From: DATCZB01 sp035513215
GTDB taxonomy: Bacteria > Pseudomonadota > Gammaproteobacteria > Steroidobacterales > Rariloculaceae
Direction: 5' to 3'
DNA: 64,000 nt
Assembly (NCBI GenBank): GCA_035513215.1
Contig: DATKCK010000005.1
Location: 57,011 to 121,010 of the forward strand
Shown here: positions 49,728 to 58,240 of the stretch, in pieces
How the letters are laid out: the number at the start of each line of letters is the position of its first letter
Numbering within the stretch: the stretch's first letter is position 1
Translations under genes and position numbers: made by a program
Notes under the pieces: generated by a model
What the model was told of the DNA's origin: nothing
What the model saw: only the letters and a program-made list of their open reading frames with translations
Databases searched by the model: none

Positions 49728-50247
49728 GGACGCAGCACGCCGCTGGTTCTCGCTCCGGGCCGGTGCCTCGAACTGGCTCTGGCTGACGCTCGCCGTGATG
49801 GCTCTCGATCAATGGACCAAGCGCCTGATCCTCGCTCGCTTCGATCCCTACGAAGAGCTGTTCGTTCTGCCCGTGCTCGATATCGTTCGCTGGCACAACG
49901 AAGGCGCCGCCTGGAGCCTCCTGAGCGATGCCGGCGGCTGGCAGCGGTGGTTCTTCATGCTGCTCGGCATCGCCGTCAGCATCGGGATACTGATCTGGCT
50001 CAGGCAGCTTCCCGCGCGGGGCCAGAGCCGGGTCGCAGCCGGTCTTGCGCTCGTCATGGCAGGCGCGCTCGGCAACGTCATCGATCGCGTCTATCTCGGC
50101 TACGTCGTCGACTTCATCAAGGTGCACTACGGCGGGTGGGTCTTCCCGGCATTCAACGTGGCTGACTCGGCAATCACTATCGGTGCGGGGCTCATCATTC
50201 TCGATGCCGTCATCGACTACGGTCGGCGGAGCGAAGATCGCAAGTAG
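49720..50247 (+). CDS. lspA: lipoprotein signal peptidase
   Basis: The 175-residue, four-helix membrane aspartyl protease removes signal peptides from prolipoproteins. Catalytic Asp residues are in LGNVIDRVYLGYVVDF and VFPAFNVADSAIT; MALDQWTKRLI and WHNEGAAWSLLS are further family marks. It starts at GTG inside the ileS end. Substrates in this window probably include the lipobox proteins at 59390 and 61005. Confidence 0.95.
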   Translation: MTEDAARRWFSLRAGASNWLWLTLAVMALDQWTKRLILARFDPYEELFVLPVLDIVRWHNEGAAWSLLSDAGGWQRWFFMLLGIAVSIGILIWLRQLPARGQSRVAAGLALVMAGALGNVIDRVYLGYVVDFIKVHYGGWVFPAFNVADSAITIGAGLIILDAVIDYGRRSEDRK

Positions 50248-50417
50248 ACGGCCGGGCACGTCAGGACGGGGCCGCCGGCTCAGACAGTCCTCGCGCTCCA
50301 GCGCCGGCGCTCGACTAATCGCCTTCGCGGCGCTGCGGAACTCGCCTGCGGTCCAATCCTGACGCGCCCGACCTCCTCAGCAGGTTCGCGCAGGTGCACG
50401 GCCCACGGCCCACGGCC
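50248..50417. other. gap between lspA and pilE, without fkpB or ispH
   Basis: These 170 bases hold no gene. In Pseudomonas and many relatives fkpB and ispH follow lspA; neither is here. The stretch contains the 12-base palindrome AGCGCCGGCGCT and ends with a triplicated heptamer. It is the convergence point of the ileS and pilus operons. Confidence 0.7.
50397..50417. repeat. three tandem copies of CACGGCC
   Basis: The heptamer CACGGCC occurs three times without interruption and directly abuts the pilE stop codon. It looks like a slippage-prone short tandem repeat. Confidence 0.85.
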
Positions 50418-50870
50418 TCAGCGCCCCCGGAGACACCGTTCGTTCTGCGCGTCACGCCGCCCCTGCGCATCGACGGTGAACCACACGCAGTCGTCGTCGC
50501 CAGTCTGATCGACGTCGTTCCAGCCGCCGCCGGGGGTCGGGCTCAATCGCGCCGTGTAGGTGCGAGTGTCGGGCGCAACGTCGAAGGTCACGGTGTAGAC
50601 GCAGTTTTCGGTGCAGCCGCCCGGAAAGCCGAGCGCGTCGAGATCGGCCGTATACGTGTGGTTGACGTTGCGGAAATTCTCCTGGCGCGTCTGCATCTGG
50701 CCCATGGCGTTCAAGGCTTCGGTGCGCCAGGTCCGCTGCGCGTAGCCCCTGTAGGCGGGGATCGCGATCGCCGCGAGCACGCCGACCAGCGTGACGACGA
50801 CCAGAAGCTCCATCAGCGTGACGCCGGCCATCGGCGAGCGCTGCGCTGAGGCGAGTGATGGGCCCGTCAT
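50418..50870 (-). CDS. pilE: type IV minor pilin PilE
   Basis: The 150-residue prepilin has a 16-residue leader ending in Gly, with cleavage at G16/V17: AG then VTLMELLVVVTLVGVLAA, with the required Glu at +5. Val replaces the usual Phe at +1. The C-terminal globular part has four Cys (GGCTENCVYT, DDDCVWF, NERCLRG) that likely form disulfides, in keeping with PilE-type minor pilins. It is last in the minor-pilin operon, 13 bases after pilY1. Confidence 0.88.
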   Translation of the reverse strand: MTGPSLASAQRSPMAGVTLMELLVVVTLVGVLAAIAIPAYRGYAQRTWRTEALNAMGQMQTRQENFRNVNHTYTADLDALGFPGGCTENCVYTVTFDVAPDTRTYTARLSPTPGGGWNDVDQTGDDDCVWFTVDAQGRRDAQNERCLRGR

Positions 50871-50883
50871 TCGCGTTTCCCGC

Positions 50884-53800
50884 TCAATCGATATCGTGCT
50901 GAAGCCAGATCGTTCTCGTCGGCAGTCTCTGCTGACCGTCGTCGAAGCAGATCAAGCCCTGGCACGGCGTCTCGCCGAGACAGTCGCCATCCGCGGCGCA
51001 GCTCAAAGAAAATTGCGCGTCGTCCTCGTCGATATCGCCGTCGCCATCCGTATCGCTGGCCTCGGGACGCGGGAAGAAGAAGACGGTCTCGGGCGGCGGC
51101 GGACCCTGGAATTCGCGGTAACGGTCCGTCAACTGCAAATCGGTGGGGTCGACGATGCCGTCGCCGTTATAGTCTTCGACGGATCCGTCGAGGTTGGTCA
51201 GCGGCGCGGCGTTGATGAGGCTCACGACGTACTGCCGCGTCGTGCCGAGAGCGGGCTCGCAGCCCGCACCCCCGGCGCCGGGCCGGTAGGTCGATATGAA
51301 CACGGCGCCGTCGAAGGTTCGCGATTCCGCAAGCACCTTCTCGCCGTTCCAGCCGCCGTCATTGAGGCTCAGACGCCATCCCGGATGACCTTGCGGCACG
51401 AACGCGTCGACCTGGTTCGTCACGTCCTCGAGGTCGGCCGGTACGATCGGTGCGAATGCGTCGTACTGCGCCTGCGTCTTGGGGGAGAACGTCGAGTAGT
51501 CGCGAAGCGCGTAGAACTCATCGTGAGTGACCGTCGAGTTAGGATGGGCACGGTGGCCCGAGCCGACGCCGACGTGCATGAAGTTGTAATGCCTCGTCGT
51601 GACCACCGCCACGTCCGGCGCATAGTAGAAGCGGCGGGTATCGGCGACGTCCGGCGATGCCATTCCGGCCGCGCCGAGCTGAGCGATGACGCCGCCGGCA
51701 ACGAGCGAGCTCGGCGGGTTACCGTTCGTGATGTCGAAGCGCCACACCTGGCCGCCCATGTCGGCGGCGTACATTCGATCGGCAAAGCCGTCGCTGTTCA
51801 GGTCGATTGCCCGCACGTCCGCCGGTATCGAGTAGTCCATGGCCCATCCCGACGATGCGAAATTCTCCGTCCCTCCCGTTCTTGCGCCGTGCCAAAGCAG
51901 GGTGCCCGTTTCCTGATCCACGATGTAGATGGCGTTGCCCGTCGCGTCCGTGCTCGTCTCCGCCGCGTCCTGCGACGGATCGTAGCCGCCGCCGATGACG
52001 AGAACGAGCTTGTTCGCGTTTTGCGACGCGCCGGCGATGTTGATTCGCGTGGGCGTCACGCTGGACCAGCTCTGGCCGGCGCCTGGCAGGTCGCTGCTGT
52101 CCTTTTGCCACATGACTTTCGGGTCATCGGGATCCGTGACGTCGAGCGCATAGTAGGCGTCCCCGCCCCGGCGCATGCCGAAGAACAGATAAACCCGTTC
52201 GCCCTCGCTTTCCTCGATCTGCCCGTCGCTGTCAGCGATCGTTTGCACGCGGAGGCCGCCGTCGACGCCGTAGAGCTTCGTATCCGTGTTGTTGTCGACG
52301 AGCAGGTCGACCTGATTGCCCAGGAACTCCGCCGGCAGGAACGCCCAGGCTTCGGTGCCGTCGTCGACGTTGATCGCATGCAGATAGCCGTCATTCGTGC
52401 CTATGAAGACGAGCGCGTCGTCGTTGTCCGGGCCGTAGTTGACCACCACCGGCCGCGAATGCAGCGGGTCGCCCATCTGCCGGCGCGCATCGGTAAGGTC
52501 GCCGTCCTGGTCCGCGTCGGCGACATCGACGCCGTTGATGAAGTCGATGACGTTGGCTCGGGTCGTGAGGCCGGTCGCCGTCGTGTTCAGCAGGGAGTCG
52601 GTCAACGCCGTGTTGCCCGTGGAGATCGCGTTCGAGCCATCTGCCAGATTCGGGCTCGTTCCGAGATAGGTGTAGACGTTTCGTGTTGCCGTCAGCCGCG
52701 CCGCCGCGCCGCCTCGAGTGACTGCCGCGCCGTCCGTTGTCGACGACCAGAAATCCTGCGCCGTCTCGGCGAAATTGCCGGTTGTCTCGTCGATGATCGG
52801 AACGTTGTTGACATCGACGATTTTGGCGTCCGCTCCGCGCAGCCGGTATTTCTTCAGGTTCCCGGGCCAGTGGGTGGTTGCAGACGGGCGGAACAGGCCG
52901 ACGTAGATGCTGTCGAGGTGTTGCGACTGGTTGAAAGCATTGATCGAGATCGACGGCGCCGTGAACGTTGCCTGAGTGTCCAGGATGCTGGTCACGATGT
53001 TGGTCAGGGCGGTCGTCAGCGTTGCCGTATCGACCGCCGTGCGATACTCGCCGCCGCCCCGAGCCGCCGTTTGGCTCAGGATCGGCAAGTCGACCAGAAA
53101 TCCGACAGTGTGCGTTATGACGTTCTGTTTACCCGGCAGCAATGACAGGTCTGCCTTGTACATGAACTCTGCCAGGTCGTCCAGGCAATCGCCGCCCTCG
53201 GGCGGTGGAACGAGACCGCTTGGATGAGTCTCGACGTCGCAGGTACTTCCGACCAGGTCATTGAATGAGTTGCCCTCGACATCGGTCAATCCGAGAATGC
53301 TGGAGGTGGCGCCGGAATCCTCCGTCGGCCAGCCGTCGGTCAGATAGACGATGTGATTCTTCTGGCAGCTGAACTCCATGGGAGAGGCGTAGATATCGTC
53401 GTTCGGAGGCGGTCGCCGCGCGGCTGCAACGCCGTTTCCGCCGTAGACGACCTGGCCGCCGGTGAAGTATTGATACGCCTCGTACAGCGTCTCCTGGAGC
53501 GGGGTCATACTGTCCGCAGGGAGATTGTTGATGATCGACTCCAGATCCGATCGCGCCGTCGAGATATCCTCCATCTGGTGAGCGACGAGCCCGCCTTCGC
53601 TGCCGTCGAAATGCATGAGCCCGATGTTGACGCCGTTAATCGAGTTGATGAGATTCACGGCAACGTCTTGCATGACCTCGAGCTTCGTCGCGAGTGTCGC
53701 GGCACCGTAATACCAGTTCATGTATTTGCCGCTGAAGAGCTGGTAGGTCTGATGGGTAGGGTTCGCTCCCCAGACGATGCGAGAGGCGTCATCGGGATCG

Positions 53801-54360
53801 TTGGTCCATGGCTGGCTGTCATTACCGTTGCGCGGATAGACCGCCGCCGCGGATCCGGCTGTTCCGCCGTGCCCGGGCCATCCGATCGAGGCATCCGGCA
53901 AGTCATCGGCACACTCTACGAGACGATCTTTCTCCGGGGCGGCGATCGTCTTCCACCGACCCTGGTCGGGGTCGAATTGCCCGAAGACGTCGTGATAGCT
54001 GCCACCCTGGTTCGCGCCAAACGCCGTCAGCGCTCGCTGACACGTTAACGCGGACAGGTTGAAGTAGTTGCTCGTCGAGCAGGCCGGCGGCGTGCCTGTC
54101 GTGCTCCAGTAGACGCGGGACTCGGCGCAGCTCCCGGTGTATGTGGCGTCCGGGTCGAAGTCATTCTGCGTCAGTACCGTTCCCCGGCTCATACTGCCTG
54201 AGGTGTCCAGGATCAACAGGATGTTCGGTTTCGCAGCGCTGCCGGGGTTCGTGTTGCCGACGAATATCTCGACGTCCTGCGCCTCTGCCGAGACACAAAG
54301 CAACAAAGCGTAGGCCATCCCGGCGCCGATGGTCGAAAATCGATGGCGTGCGGTGTTCAT
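50884..54360 (-). CDS. pilY1: type IV pilus tip adhesin/assembly protein PilY1
   Basis: The 1158-residue exported protein has a signal peptide (about residues 1-27, ending SAEAQ), a von Willebrand A-like domain whose MIDAS begins ILDTSGSMSR (D52), and a C-terminal PilY1 beta-propeller. The calcium loop DLNSDGFAD near residue 853 precedes RMYAADMGGQVWRFDI, the conserved PilY1 signature. A second Asp-rich loop near the C-terminus (DTDGDGDIDEDD) resembles a dockerin-like calcium site. PilY1 promotes pilus extension, adhesion and surface sensing. AGGG upstream supports the ATG at 54360 over an upstream in-frame ATG. Confidence 0.92.
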   Translation of the reverse strand: MNTARHRFSTIGAGMAYALLLCVSAEAQDVEIFVGNTNPGSAAKPNILLILDTSGSMSRGTVLTQNDFDPDATYTGSCAESRVYWSTTGTPPACSTSNYFNLSALTCQRALTAFGANQGGSYHDVFGQFDPDQGRWKTIAAPEKDRLVECADDLPDASIGWPGHGGTAGSAAAVYPRNGNDSQPWTNDPDDASRIVWGANPTHQTYQLFSGKYMNWYYGAATLATKLEVMQDVAVNLINSINGVNIGLMHFDGSEGGLVAHQMEDISTARSDLESIINNLPADSMTPLQETLYEAYQYFTGGQVVYGGNGVAAARRPPPNDDIYASPMEFSCQKNHIVYLTDGWPTEDSGATSSILGLTDVEGNSFNDLVGSTCDVETHPSGLVPPPEGGDCLDDLAEFMYKADLSLLPGKQNVITHTVGFLVDLPILSQTAARGGGEYRTAVDTATLTTALTNIVTSILDTQATFTAPSISINAFNQSQHLDSIYVGLFRPSATTHWPGNLKKYRLRGADAKIVDVNNVPIIDETTGNFAETAQDFWSSTTDGAAVTRGGAAARLTATRNVYTYLGTSPNLADGSNAISTGNTALTDSLLNTTATGLTTRANVIDFINGVDVADADQDGDLTDARRQMGDPLHSRPVVVNYGPDNDDALVFIGTNDGYLHAINVDDGTEAWAFLPAEFLGNQVDLLVDNNTDTKLYGVDGGLRVQTIADSDGQIEESEGERVYLFFGMRRGGDAYYALDVTDPDDPKVMWQKDSSDLPGAGQSWSSVTPTRINIAGASQNANKLVLVIGGGYDPSQDAAETSTDATGNAIYIVDQETGTLLWHGARTGGTENFASSGWAMDYSIPADVRAIDLNSDGFADRMYAADMGGQVWRFDITNGNPPSSLVAGGVIAQLGAAGMASPDVADTRRFYYAPDVAVVTTRHYNFMHVGVGSGHRAHPNSTVTHDEFYALRDYSTFSPKTQAQYDAFAPIVPADLEDVTNQVDAFVPQGHPGWRLSLNDGGWNGEKVLAESRTFDGAVFISTYRPGAGGAGCEPALGTTRQYVVSLINAAPLTNLDGSVEDYNGDGIVDPTDLQLTDRYREFQGPPPPETVFFFPRPEASDTDGDGDIDEDDAQFSLSCAADGDCLGETPCQGLICFDDGQQRLPTRTIWLQHDID

Positions 54361-54371
54361 AGCCAATCCCT

Positions 54372-54770
54372 CTAGTCGGCGCTGGCCGATCTGAACATGT
54401 CTGGATGCAGGCTGATGCGCGTGACGAGTTGCGATTCCGCGCTGTAAGTGATGCAAGCTCCGGTCGACTGATTGCCCGTCGGCGTCAGCCTGATCTGCGT
54501 CACGGTAGCCCGAAGCTCTTCGAGAGTCAGCGGACCGTCGAAGCCCAGGTATTCCGTGTCCGACGTTACCCGCAATGAATACGCATCACACGATGGGCAG
54601 AGACGGAACGTGACGAGTCCGGTCGCAATGACCGGCAGCTCGACATTGGCGAGCCTGAGCTCGGACGTGTGCTCGAGTATCTCGAGCGTTCTCGCGCCGC
54701 TCGGAGGCGTCAAGCCTGCCGTCAGCAGGAGCAGCGCGAGCGAGTAAACGAGCGGGTGTAAACGGTTCAT
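54372..54770 (-). CDS. exported protein of unknown function within the pilus operon
   Basis: This 132-residue protein has a signal peptide (residues 1-25, ending GLTPPSGA) and a small beta-rich domain with a Cys pair (RLCPSCDAYSL) and one later Cys (TGACITY). It sits between pilX and pilY1, 44 bases after the former and 11 before the latter. I do not recognise it; no counterpart occupies this place in the well-known Pseudomonas or Xanthomonas operons. It may be a periplasmic helper of PilY1 or a pilin accessory. Confidence 0.65.
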   Translation of the reverse strand: MNRLHPLVYSLALLLLTAGLTPPSGARTLEILEHTSELRLANVELPVIATGLVTFRLCPSCDAYSLRVTSDTEYLGFDGPLTLEELRATVTQIRLTPTGNQSTGACITYSAESQLVTRISLHPDMFRSASAD

Positions 54771-54814
54771 GGTTATCGCTCCGATGAGATTCGTTAGCTT
54801 CTGCGCATGCGTTC

Positions 54815-55375
54815 TTAGCAGGCGCCCGGCGACACCGCCGGATTGAAGTTGGCGTTGGTATTGGGATCGGGGCCGATGATGTAGACGCCTTGCGAATGCC
54901 GCGACACGGCGTCCCGCGGCCCCCGGCCCTCGGCCGATGCCAGATAGTGGATGGCGCGCGCGGCGCCGAACTCGCCGAAGATGCGGTCCGGCACGCGGCT
55001 CCAGCCGACGCACTCGATCGTGGCATCGAACTCGTAGCTGCCGTCGCCGACAGGCACGCCGGTATAGGTTTGCGGCACGGCCGGATTGACCGGACCGGAC
55101 AGCGTCCGGTCGATGCCGGTTTCGGCGGCCTGAAAGGCGAGCTCGCGCGCCTGCGCGTTGCCGGCCATGTTGAGCTCCATCGTCGCCATGTTGACGCCGG
55201 AAACGGCGAGGACCGTCAGCACGACGAGCAGCACCAGCCCGACGATAAGGGCGGCGCCCCTCTGGCCGCTGCCAGGCGCGGCACCCCTCTGGCGGCGCCC
55301 CGGCGCGGCGCCTCTGTTGTGGCCAACGTCGGTTATCGGAACTTGGACTGGACTCATTTCGCTCCTCCTGCTCAT
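54815..55375 (-). CDS. pilX: type IV pilus minor component PilX
   Basis: The 186-residue protein has the PilX N-terminal pattern QRGAALIVGLVLLVVLTVLAVSG followed by MELNMAGNAQARELAFQAAETG, which is diagnostic. The leader before the hydrophobic stretch is unusually long (about 38 residues) and contains repeats RGAAPGRRQ, RGAAPGSGQ, RGAAL, encoded by a 27-base tandem repeat. PilX is part of the minor-pilin priming complex. Its start overlaps the pilW stop by 4 bases. Confidence 0.85.
   Translation of the reverse strand: MSRRSEMSPVQVPITDVGHNRGAAPGRRQRGAAPGSGQRGAALIVGLVLLVVLTVLAVSGVNMATMELNMAGNAQARELAFQAAETGIDRTLSGPVNPAVPQTYTGVPVGDGSYEFDATIECVGWSRVPDRIFGEFGAARAIHYLASAEGRGPRDAVSRHSQGVYIIGPDPNTNANFNPAVSPGAC
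55251..55320. repeat. 27-base tandem repeat in the pilX leader
   Basis: Unit 1 (55251-55277) and unit 2 (55278-55304) share most positions, and a partial third unit follows (55305-55320). The repeat keeps the reading frame and encodes the RGAAPG..Q repeats in front of the prepilin-type cleavage region. Confidence 0.8.
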
Positions 55376-56406
55376 TCCGGCGGGCGCGCGTTTCTGAGAT
55401 AGATCGTTTTCGATGCGACGATACGCCGGAAGCCGTCGTTGATCGGATCAACGACCTGATCCGCATAGGTATAACCGTTGTCGGCGGGCAGGCCGTTCTC
55501 GGGCCGATCGCCGCGCAATCTGAGCCAGACGCGCACCGAAAGAATCTCGGCATCGGTGTTGAAGGCCGCGTCGCCGGGGTCGAGAATCGGGTCGTCGGGA
55601 TTCACGTAGCGATCGACGATGCCGCGTTCCGACCCGCCGACGGGGTCCGTGTCCACGCCGAGCTGGACCTGCATGTCCTCGACGCCGGGCAGAATCTCCT
55701 CGTCGACGATGCCGGGATCGCCGGCGTTGCCGTTGCGCAATCGCTTTCGGCGCAGCGACGGCACGGGGTTGCCGGCCGTGCCGAGGGCCGAGTTCTCGCT
55801 GACATAGAATCCGTTGACGATGAGCTCGTGTGTTTCCGATTGATCGGCGTTGAATCCCGCCGGTATTGCGTCGTCCAGAAAGAGCGTGGCCGCGTCTCCG
55901 AGCGTGGTCTGAAGGTAAAGCGTGTTCGGCGCGGGCGGGTCGGTGACGTTCACGCTCGCACGGCGAACGACCAGCGTATCGGCGTTCGCTACGGCGTCAG
56001 CACCGGCGGGGCCCGGATCGCAGCCCGGCCAGTCGTAACCGTCGTTGTTCGCGGCGACGGCGGCATCGAGATCGATCGCCCAGTCCGTGTCACAATCGCC
56101 GGCGACGACGCCCGATAAGGGCGCATCGTCCCTCGCGCGGCCGTCGATGACATAGGCGCGTGTGCGCAGGCCCCAGAAATTCGCCATGCGGATCTCCGGC
56201 TCGAGAACGTCGAAAACGAACCGGGCATTCTCCTGAAGGCGTGAGACCGACTCGTTGATCCGAAACGTCGTGCGGCTCTGACTGAAAACCGTCAGGGCGC
56301 CGATGATCAGAAACGAGCCGATTGCGAGCGCGACCATGAGCTCGATCAGCGTCATGCCGCCGAGCCGGCCAGGCGAGACGATGTTTTGTCGGATGGATCT
56401 CATCAT
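55372..56406 (-). CDS. pilW: type IV minor pilin PilW
   Basis: The 344-residue prepilin has a leader ending GG before MTLIELMVALAIGSFLIIG (Glu at +5), then QSRTTFRINESVSRLQENARFVFDVLEPEIRMANFWG, the characteristic PilW helix. The C-terminal domain is large and acidic with a PilW-like PGVEDMQVQLGVDTD and VRVWLRLRGD. It is placed between pilV and pilX as expected. Confidence 0.9.
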   Translation of the reverse strand: MMRSIRQNIVSPGRLGGMTLIELMVALAIGSFLIIGALTVFSQSRTTFRINESVSRLQENARFVFDVLEPEIRMANFWGLRTRAYVIDGRARDDAPLSGVVAGDCDTDWAIDLDAAVAANNDGYDWPGCDPGPAGADAVANADTLVVRRASVNVTDPPAPNTLYLQTTLGDAATLFLDDAIPAGFNADQSETHELIVNGFYVSENSALGTAGNPVPSLRRKRLRNGNAGDPGIVDEEILPGVEDMQVQLGVDTDPVGGSERGIVDRYVNPDDPILDPGDAAFNTDAEILSVRVWLRLRGDRPENGLPADNGYTYADQVVDPINDGFRRIVASKTIYLRNARPPE

Positions 56407-56413
56407 ACGTTCG

Positions 56414-56881
56414 CTAATAGATCGGGAGACTGAATTCGAACGCGAAGCTGACGGGATCCTCGTCCGTCGGCTCGTCCCAGCTCACGGTCACCGTATAGCT
56501 CGCGGGATTGACGCCCGTATCGACATCGATCGCGCCCTGGCCGCCGGGCAGCGATTGCGCGACCAGGCTCTGCCAGAGCCACATGTCGTGCTCCGCCATC
56601 TCGGCGGGGCTGCAGTCGACGCCGCCGGCGCCCGTCGCCCGATCGCAGTTGCGGTCGGCGGGCGTCGCTTCGTAGGCCGCGCGGGCCGTGCGATTGCTCC
56701 GGATCCGGTCGGCGAGCTCGGCCGCCAGCACGATCGCCTGACTGCGATACCCCGCATTGTTACTGGCCGAAAGTGCCTGACCGTAGAGCGCGGCGACGCC
56801 GATCATGCCGACCGACAGGACGAGCAGGGCCACCATCGTTTCGACCAGCGTGAAGCCCGTTAAAGCTGGCCTCACGGGCAT
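56414..56881 (-). CDS. pilV: type IV minor pilin PilV
   Basis: The 155-residue prepilin has a short leader (MPVRPALTG) and the N-terminal helix FTLVETMVALLVLSVGMIGV, where the Glu at +5 is present (FTLVE). AALYGQALSASNNAGYRSQA and LAAELADRIRSNRTARAAY are typical of PilV. It overlaps the upstream GspH-type gene by 10 bases. Confidence 0.88.
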   Translation of the reverse strand: MPVRPALTGFTLVETMVALLVLSVGMIGVAALYGQALSASNNAGYRSQAIVLAAELADRIRSNRTARAAYEATPADRNCDRATGAGGVDCSPAEMAEHDMWLWQSLVAQSLPGGQGAIDVDTGVNPASYTVTVSWDEPTDEDPVSFAFEFSLPIY

Positions 56882-57477
56882 GTCAGATTGCCGAACTCGG
56901 CCGCGTTGAGCATCTCGATCTCGGCGACCTGGCTCAGGACGCGTCCTCGGCCCAGCGGATCGATCAGGATGCCGCGAGCGGCCGACAGCGAGCCGGCAGC
57001 GACCGTGTTGCCGCGTGGGTCGCAAAAGAGCATGGCGCCGGCCGAGGTCGCCGGATCGTCGAGATAGCCGTTGGCGTCGAAGGTCATGAAGCCGCTGTCG
57101 CCGAGGAGCACGATGTCTTCCGGCGCGCCCTGCTGCCTCAGAATGTCCTCGCCCCCATCGACCACGGCATCGCCGTCGTTATCGACCCAGACGACGTAAC
57201 CGCCGGTGGTATCGGGATCGGAGAGATCGGGATCGCAGTCGGGATCGTCGGCGAGCGGATTGGGGCTTGCGCAGAGCGTCACCGTTCGGCGCTGCGTGAT
57301 GGCCTCGTTGCGGGCGAGCAGCATGGCCGTGATCATGTCGTTCGCAGCCGCGGCCATTCGGTTATTGCGGGCGAACTGGAGCAGGTTCGGCACGCCAATG
57401 CTGAAGATCACACCGGCGACGAGCAGGGTCACGAGCAGCTCGTAGAGCGTGAATCCCCGCTGGCTTCTGACGTCCAT
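56872..57477 (-). CDS. type IV minor pilin of the GspH/FimT-FimU family
   Basis: The 201-residue prepilin has the leader MDVRSQRG and the helix FTLYELLVTLLVAGVIFSIG with Glu at +5, then NRMAAAANDMITAMLLARNEAITQRRTVTLCAS, the GspH-type motif. The C-terminal domain ends in an Asp-rich then Cys region with LIDPLGRGRVLS. Either FimT or FimU would be an acceptable name; a second family member is 91 bases upstream. Confidence 0.85.
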   Translation of the reverse strand: MDVRSQRGFTLYELLVTLLVAGVIFSIGVPNLLQFARNNRMAAAANDMITAMLLARNEAITQRRTVTLCASPNPLADDPDCDPDLSDPDTTGGYVVWVDNDGDAVVDGGEDILRQQGAPEDIVLLGDSGFMTFDANGYLDDPATSAGAMLFCDPRGNTVAAGSLSAARGILIDPLGRGRVLSQVAEIEMLNAAEFGNLTCP

Positions 57478-57568
57478 TGCAGCCCACTATAGACGCTCCG
57501 GGGCCGCGCGTTCGAGCGCGGCGGGACGACCGGTTTGTCCGTGCCGACGAGCGGCCGGCTTCGTCCGC

Positions 57569-58117
57569 TCATCGCTCGAAGGTCCCGCACTCGAGCGCGC
57601 GGTCGCCCGGGCCCCGAACCGCCACGCGGGGGCGGCCCGTGTAGCTGACGATGACGGCGCGCGCCGCCCCGGCACCCCGCCGGTCGCAGAACACGATCGT
57701 GCCGTTCGTGCTGCGTCGGTAGTAGGGCCTGAAAACGTAGCGGGAACGATTCGAGCGGATCGTCCCCTGTATCGACGGCGCGTAGCTGAAAAGCAACGAC
57801 CCGTTCGCATCGGCCTCCAGCAGATCGTCGCCGTCGTCGCCGTCCTCGCCGACGAAAACCACCCAGCCGTGCTCGTAATAGAGATCCGCGCCGCCGCAAG
57901 CCCGGCGGTCGGCCGTCTTGCAGACGACGACGGGCGCCGCGCGTTTCGCAGCCTCGCTGCGGGCAAGCTGAATCGACGTCACGAAGGCGTTGACGTCGGC
58001 CGTCATCCGGACATCGAGCACGAGCCAGCCGAGGGCCGGTACGGCGATAAACGCAACGACCGTGACGACGGTCAGCGTGACCAGCAACTCGAACAGGGTG
58101 AACCCGCGTTGCCGCAT
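57569..58117 (-). CDS. second GspH/FimT-family minor pilin
   Basis: This 182-residue prepilin has the leader MRQRG and helix FTLFELLVTLTVVTVVAFIAV (Glu at +5), followed by MTADVNAFVTSIQLARSEAAKRAAPVVVC. The C-terminal domain carries three Cys. It is the first gene of the seven- or eight-gene minor pilin operon. A start 10 codons upstream (58147) is possible. Confidence 0.85.
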   Translation of the reverse strand: MRQRGFTLFELLVTLTVVTVVAFIAVPALGWLVLDVRMTADVNAFVTSIQLARSEAAKRAAPVVVCKTADRRACGGADLYYEHGWVVFVGEDGDDGDDLLEADANGSLLFSYAPSIQGTIRSNRSRYVFRPYYRRSTNGTIVFCDRRGAGAARAVIVSYTGRPRVAVRGPGDRALECGTFER

Positions 58118-58181
58118 CGTCCCGGCTTCCTTCGTCCCTGAAGGCATGCACTAGACGCGACGCCGGGCGACCTGCCAATGA

Positions 58182-58209
58182 TTGTAATTGCCATTTTCGG
58201 GCGTATACT
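58182..58209 (+). promoter_or_regulatory. promoter of the Fur-family gene
   Basis: TTGTAA (58182-58187) and TATACT (58204-58209) are 16 bases apart. The start codon follows 31 bases later with TGAGGA (58229-58234) as ribosome binding site. Confidence 0.55.
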
Positions 58210-58240
58210 TTCAACCGCCTGATTTGACTGAGGATCTCAA

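Noticed and set aside
50791..53145. A 784-codon open frame antisense to pilE and pilY1
   Set aside because: It has low-complexity Arg/Val/Asp composition, no ribosome binding site and no recognisable motif; pilY1 on the other strand has clear conserved features.
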